Assembly: GCA_032207245.1 (NCBI GenBank) | Contig: CM063499.1 | Coordinates: forward strand, 37,467,812-37,531,811 | DNA length: 64,000 nucleotides | Source of the DNA: Pardosa pseudoannulata | Taxonomy: Eukaryota > Arthropoda > Arachnida > Araneae > Lycosidae | Reading direction: 5' to 3' | The notes under the pieces: model-generated | Told to the model about the DNA's origin: nothing | Seen by the model: only the letters and a program-made list of their open reading frames with translations | Database searches by the model: none | Shown: positions 12,468 through 25,721 of the stretch, in pieces | How positions within the stretch are numbered: the first letter of the stretch is position 1 | Layout: each line of letters starts with the position of its first letter | Made by a program: the position numbers and the translations under genes

Positions 12468-12880
12468 TATCGAATGACATTCAGTTTAAGCTAACATTTA
12501 GTCAAGGTGACATTATGCATTTTGGGATTGATATTATAGAATATTAAATGTAGGAGAAGTTTTATTCTGGTATCTACTGCTTTATACCCCGATTTAATGA
12601 TATATCGGTATGAAAATTGATCGATAAAAGAAACTGTGATAATTAATACACTGTGATAATTTTTAAAGCTTATTTTAAGCTTTTTACATTATATCATAAT
12701 ACAATAGGCCTAAAATAGAAGCATTACGAGGACCCAGATGGGTTTAATGATACTCACGACCATAGCGCATAGCTTAAGCTACATGTACTCCACGGGTGGT
12801 GATAAATGGGTAACAGATTCACAGCCTTGTATTGGACTAAAGGTATATATACCTATATTGCCAGCTGCATTGGAAAAAGT
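12468..12880. other. MITE-linked flank and dispersed repeat copy
   Basis: 12468-12655 is homologous to 42855-43060, the flank of MITE copy B. 12723-12838 matches the dispersed repeat at 6084-6180. No gene is seen. Confidence 0.55.
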
Positions 12881-15215
12881 TGTAACTACTCATATTATAC
12901 ATACTTAAATCATTGGCAATATAGTGTATCTGCGATTTCATCCACTCTTCTCTTCTGTTACTGTAGTCTTTAAAATTGTAACTACTCATATTATACATAT
13001 TTAAATCATTGGAAATATAGTGTATTTGCGATTACATCCACTCTTCTCTTCTGTTACTGTAGTCTTTAAAATTGTAACTACTCATATTATACATACTTAA
13101 ATCATTGGCAATATAGTGTATCTGCGATTACATACACTCTTCTCTTCTGTTACTGTAGTCTTTAAAATTGTAACTACTCATATTATACATAATTAAATCA
13201 TTGGCAATATAGTGTATCTCCGATTACATCCACTTTTCTCTTCTGTTACTGTAGTCTTTAAAATTGTAATTACTCATATTATAATATATAAATCATTGGC
13301 AATATAGTGTATCTGCGATTACATCTACTCTTCTCTTCTGTTACTGTAGTCTTTAAAATTGTAACTACTCATATTATACATACTTAAATCATTGGCAATA
13401 TAGTGTATCTGCGATTACATCCACTTTTCTCTTCTGTTACTGTAGTCTTTAAAATTGTAATTACTCATATTATAATATATAAATCATTGGCAATATAGTG
13501 TATCTGCGATTACATCTACTCTTCTCTTCTGTTACTGTAGTCTTTAAAATTGTAACTACTCATATTATACATACTTAAATCATTGGCAATATAGTGTATT
13601 TGCGATTTCATCCACTCTTCTCTTCTGTTACTGTAGTCTTTAAAATTGCAACTACTCATATTATACATATTTAAATCATTGGAAATATAGTGTATTTGCG
13701 ATTACATCCACTCTTCTCTTCTGTTACTGTAGTCTTTAAAATTGCAACTACTCATATTATACATATTTAAATCATTGGAAATATAGTGTATTTGCGATTA
13801 CATCCACTCTTCTCTTCTGTTACTGTAGTCTTTAAAATTGCAACTACTGATATTATACATACTTAAATCATTGGCAATGTAGTGTATCTGCGATTACATA
13901 CACTCTTCTCTTCTGTTACTGTAGTCTTTAAAATTGCAACTACTGATATTATACATACTTAAATCATTGGCAATGTAGTGTATCTGCGATTACATACACT
14001 CTTCTCTTCTGTTACTGTAGTCTTTAAAATTGTAACTACTCATATTATACATAATTAAATCATTGGCAATATAGTGTATCTCCGATTACATCCACTTTTC
14101 TCTTCTGTTACTGTAGTCTTTAAAATTGTAATTACTCATATTATAATATATAAATCATTGGCAATATAGTGTATCTGCGATTACATCTACTCTTCTCTTC
14201 TGTTACTGTAGTCTTTAAAATTGTAACTACTCATATTATACATACTTAAATCATTGGCAATATAGTGTATTTGCGATTTCATCCACTCTTCTCTTCTGTT
14301 ACTGTAGTCTTTAAAATTGCAACTACTCATATTATACATATTTAAATCATTGGCAATATAGTGTATCTGCGATTACATCTACTCTTCTCTTCTGTTACTG
14401 TAGTCTTTAAAATTGTAACTACTCATATTATACATATTTAAATTATTGGCAATATAGTGTATCTGCTATTACATCCACTCTTCTCTTCTGTTACTGTAGT
14501 CTTTAAAATTGTAACTACTCCTATTATACATACTTAAATCATTGGAAATATAGTGTATCCGCGAATACACCCACTCTTCTTTTCTGTTACTGTAGTCTTT
14601 AAAATTGTAACTATTCATATTATACATATTTAAATTATTGGCAATATAGTGTATCTCCGATTATATCCACTCTTCTCTTCTGTTACTGTAGTCTTTAAAA
14701 TTGTAACTACTCCTATTATACATACTTAAATCATTGGCAATATAGTGTATCTATGATTACATCCACTCTTCTCTTCTGTTACTGTAGTCTTTAAAATTGT
14801 ATACTACTCATATTATATATATTTAAATCATTGGCAGTATAGTGTATCTGCGATTACATCCACTCTTCTCTTCTGTTACTGTAGTCTTTAAAATTGTAAC
14901 TACTCATATTATACATACTTAAATCATTGGCAATATAGTGTATCTGCGATTACATCCACTCTTCTCTTCTGTTACTGTAGTCTTTAAAATTGTAACTACT
15001 CATATTATACATATTTAAATCATTGGCAATATAGTGTATCTGCGATTACATCCACTCTTCTCTTCTGTTACTGTAGTCTTTAAAATTGTAACTACTCATA
15101 TTATACATACTTAAATCATTGGCAATATAGTGTATCTGCGATTACATCCACTCTTCTCTTCTGTTACTGTAGTCTTTAAAATTGTATCTACTCATATTAT
15201 ACATGCATAAATTCA
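12881..15215. repeat. Tandem array, 96 bp unit, about 24 copies
   Basis: 'tgtaactactcatattatac' recurs every 96 bp (12881, 12977 and onward), each followed by 'atcattggcaatatagtgta' and 'cttctcttctgttactgtag'. A shortened variant ('attataatatataaatc') and a 'ctccgattacatccactttt' variant occur near 13217 and again near 14090. That offset of about 870 bp equals nine units and shows higher-order duplication. The right end is followed by unique sequence. Confidence 0.95.
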
Positions 15216-15352
15216 TTCCGGTAGCCACATTGATAGTGCCATCTGCATATTGCAAAAGGACAACTACCACTTATACTCATATTCAGACAGACAAACAATA
15301 GAGAGCAAAAAATAAACAAATGTCGTAAAATTATTTCCTGTTAGTATTTCGA

Positions 15353-15391
<39 letters not shown>

Positions 15392-15690
15392 CACCCTGCA
15401 AGTAATTACCGGTAAAATTTTCGTTCTAGTTTCCTTGCTTTAGAGTGGATGACGTACTTTTAGATATCATTGTTAGTTGCCACTGAAAACAAAAACAAAT
15501 AGTAATATATGCGAATATTTTAAAAGTAATATATGTGTAAAAAATGAATGTGAATTGTATTTAGGTCATTCTTACGTTGAAAGTAGATTGGTTTTTGGGA
15601 AAATACATTTATTATGTTAGAAGGGAAAGTTCATAGCACTAGTAACCAACGTTGAAACTGAAAATAATTATTTCTTTAATAACGTATATT
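15216..15690. other. Spacer with a 32-A tract at 15358-15389
   Basis: Contains an uninterrupted run of 32 A followed by 'cccaccctgcaag'. It may be the tail of an old retroposed sequence, but no recognisable SINE or LINE body lies upstream and no target duplication was found. The rest is unremarkable. Confidence 0.45.
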
Positions 15691-15694
15691 TTTA

Positions 15695-17265
15695 TATTCT
15701 CTCATTCAGGTTATTATAAAAGATCATTACATATTTCATTTAGTATACCAGTAGTGTTCAATGCCTTATTAAAAGCTAAAATGGTAGAACAATCTGTGCT
15801 ATTTAAAATACAAGAAAAAATATAGTTCAAATTAAGAATTTATCAAAATAATTTCTTCCAAAGGAGACTGATACAGTTAAAATGTAAAATATTCAATTAT
15901 GACTTTGATATATTATAGAAATCTACACCACATTTACACTACTATTAACTACATAAATTTATTTTTAACAATTAAAATGGTGAAAATTCTGTGCTATTTA
16001 AAATACAAAGAAAAATATAATTCAAATTAAGAATTTATCAAAATAATTTCTTCCAAAGGACACAGATACAGTTAAAATGTAAAATATTCAATTATGACTT
16101 TGATATATTATAGAAATCTACGCCACATTTACACTACTATTAACTACATAAATTTATTTTTAACAATTAAAATGGTGCAAAATTCTGTGCTATTTAAAAT
16201 ACAAAAAAAAAAATATAATTCAAATTAAGAATTTATCAAAATAATTTCTTCCAAAGGACACAGATACAGTTAAAATGTAAAATATTCAATTATGACTTTG
16301 ATATATTATAGAAATCTACACCACATTTACACTACTATTAACTACATAAATTTATTTTTAACAATTAAAATGGTGAAAATTCTGTGCTATTTAAAATACA
16401 AAGAAAAATATAATTCAAATTAAGAATTTATCAAAATAATTTCTTCCAAAGGACACTGATACAGTTAAAATGTAAAATATTCAATTATGACTTTGATATA
16501 TTATAGAAATCTACACCACATTTACACTACTATTAACTACATAAATTTATTTTTAACAATTAAAATGGTGAAAATTCTGTGCTATTTAAAATACAAAGAA
16601 AAATATAATTCAAATTAAGAATTTATCAAAATAATTTCTTCCAAAGGACACAGATACAGTTAAAATGTAAAATATTCAATTATGACTTTGATATATTATA
16701 GAAATCTACTCCACATTTACACTATTATTAACTACATAAATTTATTTTTAACAATTAAAATGGTGAAAATTCTGTGCTATTTAAAATACAAAGAAAAATA
16801 TAATTCAAATTAAGAATTTATCAAAATATTGTTTCTAAAAGATATTGATAAAGTTAAAATGTAATAAAAATGCTTTCATAAGATGTAAATTATTTTAATT
16901 TACCGCTTATACCTTAAAAAAGCTACATCACATTTATATAGTATTAACTACATAAATAAATTTTAAATTTTATTTAAAATGGTGCATATGTGTTGTACTA
17001 TATAAAATACAAAGGAAAATATAATACATATTAGGAATTTATCAGAATAATTATTTACAAACGATACTGATAAAGTTAAAATGTAACAAAAATGCATTAA
17101 TAAAATGTAAAATATTTAATTATACTACTGATACCTTATAAAAAGCTTCATCACATTTAAATAGTTCTAACTAGATAAATTCATTTTTAATTTAATTAAA
17201 CTGGTGTACAATTTTGTGCTACTTGAAATACAAAATTAATTATAAATCAAATTAAGAATTTATCG
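15695..17265. repeat. Tandem array, ~195 bp unit, 8 copies with diverged edge
   Basis: 'ctgtgctatttaaaatac' recurs at 15794, 15989, 16185, 16382, 16577 and 16772. Diverged copies follow near 16993 and 17213, where the spacing grows to about 220 bp. The inner five units are nearly identical and the two right-hand units are much more diverged. This is the usual picture of a homogenised core with relic copies at an edge. Confidence 0.92.
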
Positions 17266-17339
17266 TGTATTGCGCATATAATGTATATGTATTATATATA
17301 TTTGTGTATATATATTAATGTATATTCCCGATGCTTTAC

Positions 17340-19215
17340 GAAACGGATGGATATCTGTGTGGAAAAACTCAATGCAATTTATTGAGGTAGAAACTTAATG
17401 AAAAAACATTTCTCTACGCACTTTCATTTCAGTTCATCTTTACATTATTTTACTCAGCTTAATGAGGAGAAAACCGAATGAGAATCTTTTCTCTTCCCAT
17501 TATCAATTCATCTTTTAGTTTTTTCTCAATCCAGTGCTGAAAACTCAGTAAAACACTTTTCCCCATACACTCTCAATTTAGTTAATCGTTCAGTATTTAA
17601 CTTAGTCCATTGAAGTTAAATTGAATGAAAAACTGTTTTCTACACAATCTCAGGTCAATTTTCCCTCAGTAAATTGAGGAGAAAACTAAATGAAAACTTT
17701 CCCTAAACACACTCAGTTCATCTTCAAGTTTCTTTCTCAGTCAAGAGAAAAAAATTCAATTATAAACTTTTCTCTACACACTCTCAATTCAGTTCATCGT
17801 TCAATTTTTTACTCAGTGGAGTGAGGAGAAAACTTAAAACCTATGAAAACCTTTTTCCTATACACACTCAGTTTAGTTCATCTTCAAGTTTCTTTCCAGT
17901 GAGGAAAACACTTAATTAAAAACTTTTCTCTATACACTCTCAATTCAGTTCATCGTTCAGGTTTTTACTCAGTGAAATGAGGAGAAAACTGAATGAAAAG
18001 CTTTCTCTACATACACTCAGTTTAGTTCATCATCAAGTTTCTTTCTCAGTCCAGTGAGGAAAACACTCAGTTAAACACTTTTCTCTACAAACTCTTAAAT
18101 CAGTTCGTTTTTCAGTTTTTTCTCAGTGCAGTGAGGAGAAAACTGAATGAAAAACCTTTCCCTGCACACACTGAGTTTAGTTCATCTTCAAGTTTCTCTC
18201 CAGTGAGGAAAACAGTCAATTAAAAACTTTTTTCTACACACTCTCAATTCAGTTCGTCAGGTTTTTACTCAGTGGAGTGAGGTGGAAACTGAATGAAAAG
18301 CTTTCCCTAGATACACCCAGTCTAGTTCATCTTCAAGTTTCTTTCTCAGTCCAGTGAGAAACAAACTCAGTTAAAAGCTTTTTTATACATACTCTTCAGT
18401 TTTTCGTTCAGTTTTTTACTCAATACAGTGCTGAAAAAACTGAATGAAAATTTTTACCCTGCATACAATGAGTTTAGTTTATCTTCAAGTTTCTCTCCAG
18501 TGATGAAAACAATTATAAACTTTTCTCTACACACTCTCAATTCAGTTTATCGTTCAGTTTTTTGCCCAGTACAGTGAGGAAAAAAACTGGATGAAAAACT
18601 TTTCCCTACACACACTCAGTTTAGTTCATCTTCAATTTTCTTTCTTAGTCCATTGAAAAAAAGTCAGTTAAAAACTTTTTCTACACACTCTCAATTCAAC
18701 TCATCGTTCAGTTTTTACTCAGTGCAGTGAGGAAAAAAGTGAATGAAAAACCTTTCCCCCACACAGTTTAGTTCTTCTTCAAGTTTCTTTCCAGTGAGGA
18801 AAAAACTCAATTAAAAACTTTTCTCTACAAACTTTCAATTAGTTCATCGTTCAGTTTTTTCTCAGTGCAGTGAGGAGAAAACTGAACGAAAACCTTTCCC
18901 TACATACACTAAGTTTAGTTCATCTTATGTTTCTTTCTCAGTCCAGTGAGGAAAGAACTCAAAAAACTTTTCTTTACACACTCTCAATTATAGTTCAGTT
19001 TTTTACTCAATACACTGAGGAGAAAACTGAATGAAAAACCTTTCCCTACACACACTGAGTTTAGTTTATCTTCAAGTTTCTCTCCAGTGAGGAAAAAACT
19101 CAATTAAAAATTTTTCTCTACACACTCTCAATTTAGTTCATCGTTCAGTTTTTTACTCAGTGCAAGGATAAAACTGAATGGAAATCTATGCACTGCACAC
19201 TCTCAATTCAGTTTT
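17340..19215. repeat. Tandem array, ~150 bp dimeric unit, about 12 copies ('cagttt' family, cluster 1)
   Basis: 'gtttagttcatcttcaag' recurs about every 150 bp (17870, 18017, 18178, 18476, 18621, 18770, 18913, 19059), alternating with 'caattcagttcatcgttcag'. The unit is thus a dimer of two related ~75-bp halves, each with 'cagtg-agga-aaaact-aat-aaaact' and a 'ctctacacactct' box. Copies are diverged. The same family forms 48000-49985. Confidence 0.85.
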
Positions 19216-20409
19216 AAAAAAAATCGAGTTTTAAGGTTCAAAGGTAATATGTCGTTCTAAGCTAAACTACAAGAAATTTATTTGTGGCTGAAATTGAAAG
19301 GACTGTTGAAATCATAGAAAAATTTTTTTTTATTGCTAAATAAACTAAATAAAAATAGTTCACATTAAAAATAAAATCATTTAAATGTTCTACACCAACT
19401 ACAAAGAATCCATGTACAAATTTTCATGAATGTAGCTATGCCCCTTTAAAGAAATACAATGTTAACAGATATTACGGGAGTCAAAACCTGATTTATTTAT
19501 CATTTATTCATTGCATCAGAATGAACAGTTCGGAAAAGAAATTTGAATGAAATGACATAAAGCTGATCTAAATTGCTTTTAACACCTACACGTATGCATA
19601 TTCATGCCATACATTCAAAACCACAAAAAAGAGATTCCATTTCATTAACGAATAAAGAATGAATTGAAACGTCTTAATAGTGACAACAATTGGCGCCTTA
19701 TCGCTTGTTCGAGAACCCATTATCCTTTCATTGCATCATTGTTATCACCTTGGGAAGCGAAACGCGGAAGTCATTCGATCAGTTTTATTTTCGTCCATGG
19801 AAATCCGTAGATCACTCCACCCTCCAGAGAACTTAGAACGCTAGCGAAAGAACAGTATACGATCGAACAGGAAATGCAGTGGATATAAATATCATGGAAC
19901 TCAGCTGTAGCCGAGAGGTTTTAATTATTACACTTTACCTGATGGCATTTACGCTCGCTCACTGGCGCAGACGATAAAAACAAAATTAGTAATTGGAGGC
20001 TCGCTGTAAAGTATCTCTCGGATCTGCAGTCAATGATCTAGGAGGAACCGAGCCTATCGAAGAGTGTTTATCAGACTGTGTGTAGAATGAAGAGAGATGT
20101 GTGGGATATGCTTTCTTGATATCAATGCGTGTATCTTGGGTGTGCTAGTCTAGTAAAAACTAAACAATCTTAAGCAAGCGGAAAGGACGGGGGAATCTCT
20201 TTCATTGTTCTATACAAGCACATAATGAGATATATATGTTGCTTTGTTATAGTCACGTGTTTGTGGTATCACAAACGTAATGCATATACCGCATTTAGCT
20301 TTGAGGAAACTGTTCTCTTGCATTTGATAATCCTATTTAGAATGTGCAGACTTCCGAGTTTTATGTTTTAAATTTGATAACTGAGTTTTGACCACAATAC
20401 ATGCGTTAC
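19216..20409. other. Unique stretch, no gene recognised
   Basis: Single-copy sequence. The part at about 19680-20200 has higher GC than the rest and no long open frame on either strand. I see no transposon ends or RNA boxes. It is one of the few places here where host UTR or regulatory sequence could lie, but nothing shows it. Confidence 0.35.
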
Positions 20410-20530
20410 TTTGATTGGTTAATTTTGGAGCGCTACAATCTACCTTTTTTGCTAAACGAGTGCTAATGAAATGAGAACCTGTTACTTAGAGACGATTCTG
20501 AACGACTAGCAACAATCTGTTAGCATGGAT
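20410..20530 (-). mobile_element. tRNA-derived SINE, truncated (body only)
   Basis: 'ggagcgctacaatctacc', a 'gagtgctaatgaaatgagaa' segment, 'gacgattctgaacg' and a terminal 'catgg' align with the minus-strand SINE body at 52630-52816 and 50020-50190. The tRNA-like head with its B box is missing at this copy, so it is truncated at the original 5' side. Confidence 0.6.
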
Positions 20531-21050
20531 ACCACATCAGTGAGGATAAATGAAGAAAGATAATATATCCCCTTTAGACTTCCTCCTGTTTCAAGGAGGG
20601 GTGTAAAAGTTCTTCAATTTCAGTCTCCATGGTCAGCTTAAATTAGACGACCCCCAATAAAAGAATAATATGGACACAAGAAGAAGGGAATGCACCATAG
20701 AGATAATTTAACACGCAAACGAAAGAAGCGAAAGAAGCCTTAACATAAAATCTACTTTACATGCTTCTGCTAAAATTCTGTTCCTTCATCTCCCTTTTAA
20801 GTTGAAATTTTAATTTGTCTTTTTATTTATCAATTTTTTATATTGCGGATATGGATTTTTAAAAATTCCCATACACTTGGTAGATTATGTACTTATAAAT
20901 TATATACTTGAGGTATATGCTAATACGTACAGAATGTTTAAGTTAATTTTGTGTTATGTTCTAGACTAAATTTTCTACTAAACAGATAACTGCAAATAAC
21001 ATTGAACGCTAATTGAACCAAGAGACCGAGTTTGTATCATTCTTAATATA
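20531..21050. other. Unique spacer
   Basis: AT-rich sequence before the 132-bp array. Nothing coding was recognised. A 61-residue minus open frame at 21009-21194 enters from the array and includes its first repeat unit. Confidence 0.35.
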
Positions 21051-23090
21051 GCCTCCACAATATATGCAATTGTTCACCACTCTAGTACATGTCCTGATGG
21101 TGGTGGCCTTGAACGATGGTTCAAGGGTTGTAGGCACACAGAGCATTGCAACCATAAACTCCCTTTGGGGGTTGGTTGTGGTCCTGGCGTTCAATTAGTC
21201 AGTACCTTTTGACTTATCTAAAATGAAAATTACTAATTATTATTAATCTCATCGATTCTGTAGATATCGGGTATTTGCAACCATAAACTGCTTTTGAGAG
21301 TTGGTTGTGGTCCTGACGATCAATTAGTCAATACCTATTGACTTATTTAATAAGATAATTATTGATTATTATTAATAACCTCAGTAATTTTGTGGATATG
21401 TTGGCATTTGCAACCATAAACTCCCTTTAGGGGTTGGTTGTGGTCCTGGCAATCAATTAGTAATTACCTTTTGATTTATCTAAAATGAAAATTACTAATT
21501 ATTATTAATCTCAGAAATTCTGCGGATATCTGCATTTGCAACCATAAACTGCCTTTGAGACTTGGTTGTGGTCCTGGGGATCAACTAGTCAGTACCTTTT
21601 GATTTATCTAATATGTAAATTACTAACTATTATTACTAATCTCAGCAATTTTGTGGATATGGTGGCATTTGCAACCGTAAACTCCCCTTTAGGGGTAAAT
21701 GGGTTGTTTGTGGTCCTGGCGATCAACTAGTCAATACCTTTTGATTTATCTAATATGTGAATTACTAACTATTATTACTAATCTAAGCAATTTTGTGGAT
21801 ATGGTGGCATTTGCAACCATAAATACCTTTGTGGAGTTGGTTGTGGTCCTGGTGATCAATTAGTACCTTTTGACTTATCTAATAAGTAAATTACTAATTA
21901 TTATTAATCTCAGCAATTTTGTGGATATGGTGGCATTTGCAACCATAAACTCCCTTTAGTGGTTGGTTGTGGTCCTGGTGATCAATTAGTCAGTACCTTT
22001 TGATTTATCTAATATGCAAATTACTAACTATTATTAATAATCTCAGCAATTTTGTGGATATGGTAGCATTTACAATCATAAACTCCCTTTAGGGGTTGGT
22101 TGTGGTCCTGGCGATCAATTGGTTAGTACCTTTTGACTTATCTAAAATGAAAATTACTAATTATTTTCATTTTAGTAATCTCAATATTTCTGTGACTTAT
22201 CTAAAATGAAAATTAATAGTTAGTATTAATCTCAGCAATTCTGTGGTTATGGTGGTATTTGCAACCATAAATTGCCTTTAGGAGTTGGTTGTAGTCCTGG
22301 TGATCAATTATTCAGTACCTTTTGACTTATCTAATAAGTAAATTAATAATTATTATTATTAATCTCAACAATTTTGTGGTTATGGTGGTATTGCAACCAT
22401 AAATTGCCTTTAGGAGTTGGTTGTAGTCCTGGTGATCAATTATTCAGTACCTTTTGACTTATCTAATAAGTAAATTAATAATTATTATTATTAATCTCAA
22501 CAATTTTGTGGTTATGGTGGTATTTGCAACCATAAATTGCCTTTAGGAGTTGGTTGTAATCCTGGTGATCAATTATTCAGTACCTTTTGACTTATCTAAT
22601 AAGTAAATTAATAATTATTATTATTAATCTCAACAATTTTGTGGTTATGGTGGCATTTGCAACCATAAATTCCCTTTGGGACTGGTTGTGATCCTGGCAT
22701 TGAATTAGTCAGTACCATAAACTCCTTTTGGGGATTGGTTGGGGTCCTGACGCTCAATTAGTCAATACTTTTCAACTTATCTACTATGTAAATAACTAAC
22801 TATTATTATTAATCTCAGCAATTTTGTGGATATGGTGGCATTTGCAACCTTAAACTCACATTGGGTTGGTTGTGGTCTTGGTGATCGATTAATCAGTACC
22901 TTTTGACTTATTTAATATGTAAATTTTTAATTATTATTACCAGTCTCATCAATTTGGTAGATATGGTGGCATTTGCAACCATAAACTCCCTTTGGGAGTT
23001 GGTCATGGTCCTGGCGATCAATTAGTCAGTACCTTTTGACTTATCTAATATGTAAATTACTAATTATTTTTACTGATTTAAGCAATAAAA
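21050..23090. repeat. Tandem array, ~132 bp unit, about 15 copies
   Basis: 'gcaaccataaactcc' or close variants recur near 21148, 21278, 21411, 21539, 21673, 21810, 21939, 22074, 22261, 22397, 22528, 22660, 22846 and 22977. Each is followed by 'ggttggttgtggtcctgg' and 'tcagtaccttttgacttatc'. Three consecutive units near 22250-22620 are nearly identical to one another, indicating a local recent triplication. A short inverted repeat of 'aaaatgaaaat' arms lies near 22146-22172. Confidence 0.92.
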
Positions 23091-24115
23091 TTTAAATTAA
23101 AAAATTAAAGATATTAAAAATCTTCTACAATTTCCAAAATTTTGTCATCAAAAGTTTGGTTATGCACATAATAATGATAGTGATAACTTGAGCTACCATG
23201 GGTGACTCGGGGTTAGTTAATGGGCAGATTTCAATTATAACAAACATGCAAGGAATAGTAAAAAAAAAACAGCCTACTAAACATTAATACAGAAGAAAAC
23301 CCGCTCGTTAATTCTTTCAGAATGTTTTGCATTGAATGTATTTTGTTATTAATAATACCTTTCCAGTCGATTAAAATTCTTCATCTATTAGCTTTTTCAT
23401 CTATGTATGTGAACACGTATTCTTTAGAATTAATATCTTTTCATTCCTATTGTTTATTAACGTTCGTATACCCGTATGACGTCACACTGTGGGCGTGTAA
23501 AGCACGTATAACAGACCATGGCACAGTTAAAATTCGTTTAGGAAAGTAATTCTTTAAAAAGATAATTCATTTACATATTTAATGTAATTATAGTGTGAAC
23601 TTACCACTGTTACCATCAGACTATTATAAATAGAATGTTAAATAGAAGCATTAATAACAAATGATATCTAAATAATAAACACAGATTTCTCTAGGTCGAA
23701 GCAGCTTGGAAAAACATAAACGTTTTTAAGATATCTTTAAAATCTAATTATTTAAAGCGGCATTCCCATTTTTGCAATTTCGAGTGTTTCCGAACAAAAG
23801 AATAATTCTGTACCCTTACCTACTGCCGGTCAATTGGTAATCAGTCACCATAATTACGAAATATAATATATATAAATTCGATATAGGGATTTCACACATA
23901 TATCTTTACAATTAAAAGAATAAATCTACTTCAGGTTCGCTTTACAGATTAATTATATCAAAATATTTTCTCATTTTACTTTCAGAAAAAAGCCCACCGG
24001 GTTCTTGTTAATATTCTAAACACATATGACTGCCGAAACCAAATTCGAACCTTGATAATGCAGCAGAAAGTACTGTGAACTCCCAACTTCGTTTTTTATT
24101 TTCTCGAATATCATT
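23091..24115. other. Unique stretch, no gene recognised
   Basis: Holds a 75-residue (+) open frame at 23322-23549 that is hydrophobic and cysteine-containing with no recognised domain. No codon-use or splice evidence supports it as a gene. Other content is AT-rich single-copy sequence. Confidence 0.35.
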
Positions 24116-25307
24116 ATTTTAATCTCAATAAGTTGGCAACATTACTTATCCTAATGAAAAAGGCTTTTTTTATTTTGCTTTTATGGATGGGAGTTTTAAG
24201 TGTGAGATGCAACTTAGATGTTACTTTTTATGTGTAATTTTGTTTTAATAAATGTGAGTTTTGGTTTACGATTTAGTGGCTATATTATCAGTGCCGAATT
24301 ACCCTTTAGGCAAAGTAGGCAATTACCTATTGCCCCCCCTTTTTTAGCGGCCACGCAACATTAGATAATGAAAAGTCTTTTTATTTTGCCTCCCCCTTTT
24401 TTAGGGGCCACGCATTACTAGACAATGAAAAATTCTTTTTATTTTGCTTTTATAGGAGTTTTAAGTGTGAGATGCAATAACTACTTTTTATGTGTAAATT
24501 TGTTTTAATAAATGTGAGTTTCGGTTTGCGATTTAGTGGCTATATTAACAGTGCCGAATTACCCTTTAGGTAAAGTAGGCAATTGGCTATGCCCCCCAAT
24601 TTTTTAGGGGCCACGCATTATTAGATAATGAAAAATTCTTTTTATTTTGCTTTTATGGGAGTTTTAAGTGTGAGATGCAATAAATACTTTTTATGTGTAA
24701 TTTTGTTTTAATAAATGTGAGTTTTGGTTTACGATTTAGTGGCTATATTATCAGTGCCGAATTACCCTTTAGGCAAAGAAGGCAACTGCCTTTTGGGCTC
24801 CCCTTTTTTTAGGGGCCCCGCAACATTAGATAATGAAAAGTTTTTTTATTTTGCTTTTATGGATGGGAGTTTTAAGTGTGAGATGCAATAAATACTTTTT
24901 ATGTGTAATTTTGTTTTAATAAATGTGAGATTTGGTTTATGATTTAGTGGCTATATTATCAGTGCCGAATTACTCTTTAGGCAAAGAAGGCAACTGCCTT
25001 TTGGGCTCCCCTTTTTTTAGGGGCCCCGCAACATTAGATAATGAAAAGTTTTTTTATTTTGCTTTTATGGATGGGAGTTTTAAGTGTGAGATGCAATAAA
25101 TACTTTTTATGTGTAATTTTGTTTTAATAAATGTGAGATTTGGTTTATGATTTAGTGGCTATATTATCAGTGCCGAATTACTCTTTAGGCAAAGAAGGCA
25201 ACTGCCTTTTGGGCTCCCCTTTTTTTAGGGGCCCCGCAACATTAGATAATGAAAAGTTTTTTTATTTTGCTTTTATGGATGGGAGTTTTAAGTGTGAGAT
25301 GCAATAA
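24115..25307. repeat. Tandem array, ~205 bp unit, about 5 copies
   Basis: 'cagtgccgaatta' recurs near 24291, 24550, 24754, 24962 and 25170. Each is followed by 'ctttaggcaaag', a pyrimidine and G/C-rich block, 'aacattagataatgaaaag' and 'gggagttttaagtgtgagat'. The last two complete units are almost identical, and the first contains an extra partial repeat. The array continues for a few bases after the GC-rich insert at 25308-25721. Confidence 0.9.
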
Positions 25308-25721
25308 GTGTGTTATACTCTGCCCCGGCCGAAGCCATCCAGAAACTGTATGACTGATCGCCACGACGGTAACCACCACACCACAAGGTGTTGCTGACCT
25401 ACGAGAGTTCCGTCATGGTTCGAGAATAATGTTGACGACCCCAGTAATGAACATTACTACAAAGTAAGTTCGTGACTACCAGGGAAGTCTGAAGAGAAGA
25501 TCACTCAGGAAACCCCGGGTTCGTGAGACCCGAGTATACCTAAAGGAGGTATACCCCTTGAGGTTGCAGACGGCTATCATTGGCCTAGGAGGGACTCTCC
25601 TAGTTACCAGGGGGCGCCACGAGGAGGCTGATAGCTGTCCTAGGTGAGGTACCGTAGTACAACACCCTGAGGCTCGTCCCCAGAGCTGCGACATAGCGCC
25701 GCTGAGGAATATCCACCCCCC
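25308..25721 (-). mobile_element. GC-rich retroposed insert with 13-bp target duplication
   Basis: A 414-bp block with clearly higher GC than everything around it interrupts the ~205-bp repeat. The 13-bp sequence 'tgagatgcaataa' lies on both sides (25295-25307 and 25722-25734). The right copy continues with the array sequence ('ataatttttatgcgtaatt'), so the block inserted into an existing unit. Inside are several short hairpins: 'gtatacctaaaggaggtatac'-type arms near 25533-25552, 'ctaggagggactctcctag' near 25588-25606, and 'cgggttcgtgagacccg' near 25519-25535. A 72-residue minus-strand frame (25476-25694) shows no domain. A 13-bp duplication points to a retroposon (LINE 5' or 3' fragment, or a SINE). 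No poly-A tail is seen and I do not recognise the family. Strand is a guess. Confidence 0.6.

Noticed and set aside
12165..12494. 109-residue frame as MITE transposase
   Set aside because: No DDE or DNA-binding motif, and it runs out past the terminal repeat; the equivalent plus-strand frame in copy B is broken.
15358..15389. Poly-A tail of a recent retrocopy
   Set aside because: No processed-gene, SINE or LINE body upstream and no flanking duplication seen.
21009..21194. Cysteine-containing 61-residue frame as a secreted peptide
   Set aside because: It overlaps the first unit of the 132-bp array, has no signal peptide, and other units of the array are not open.
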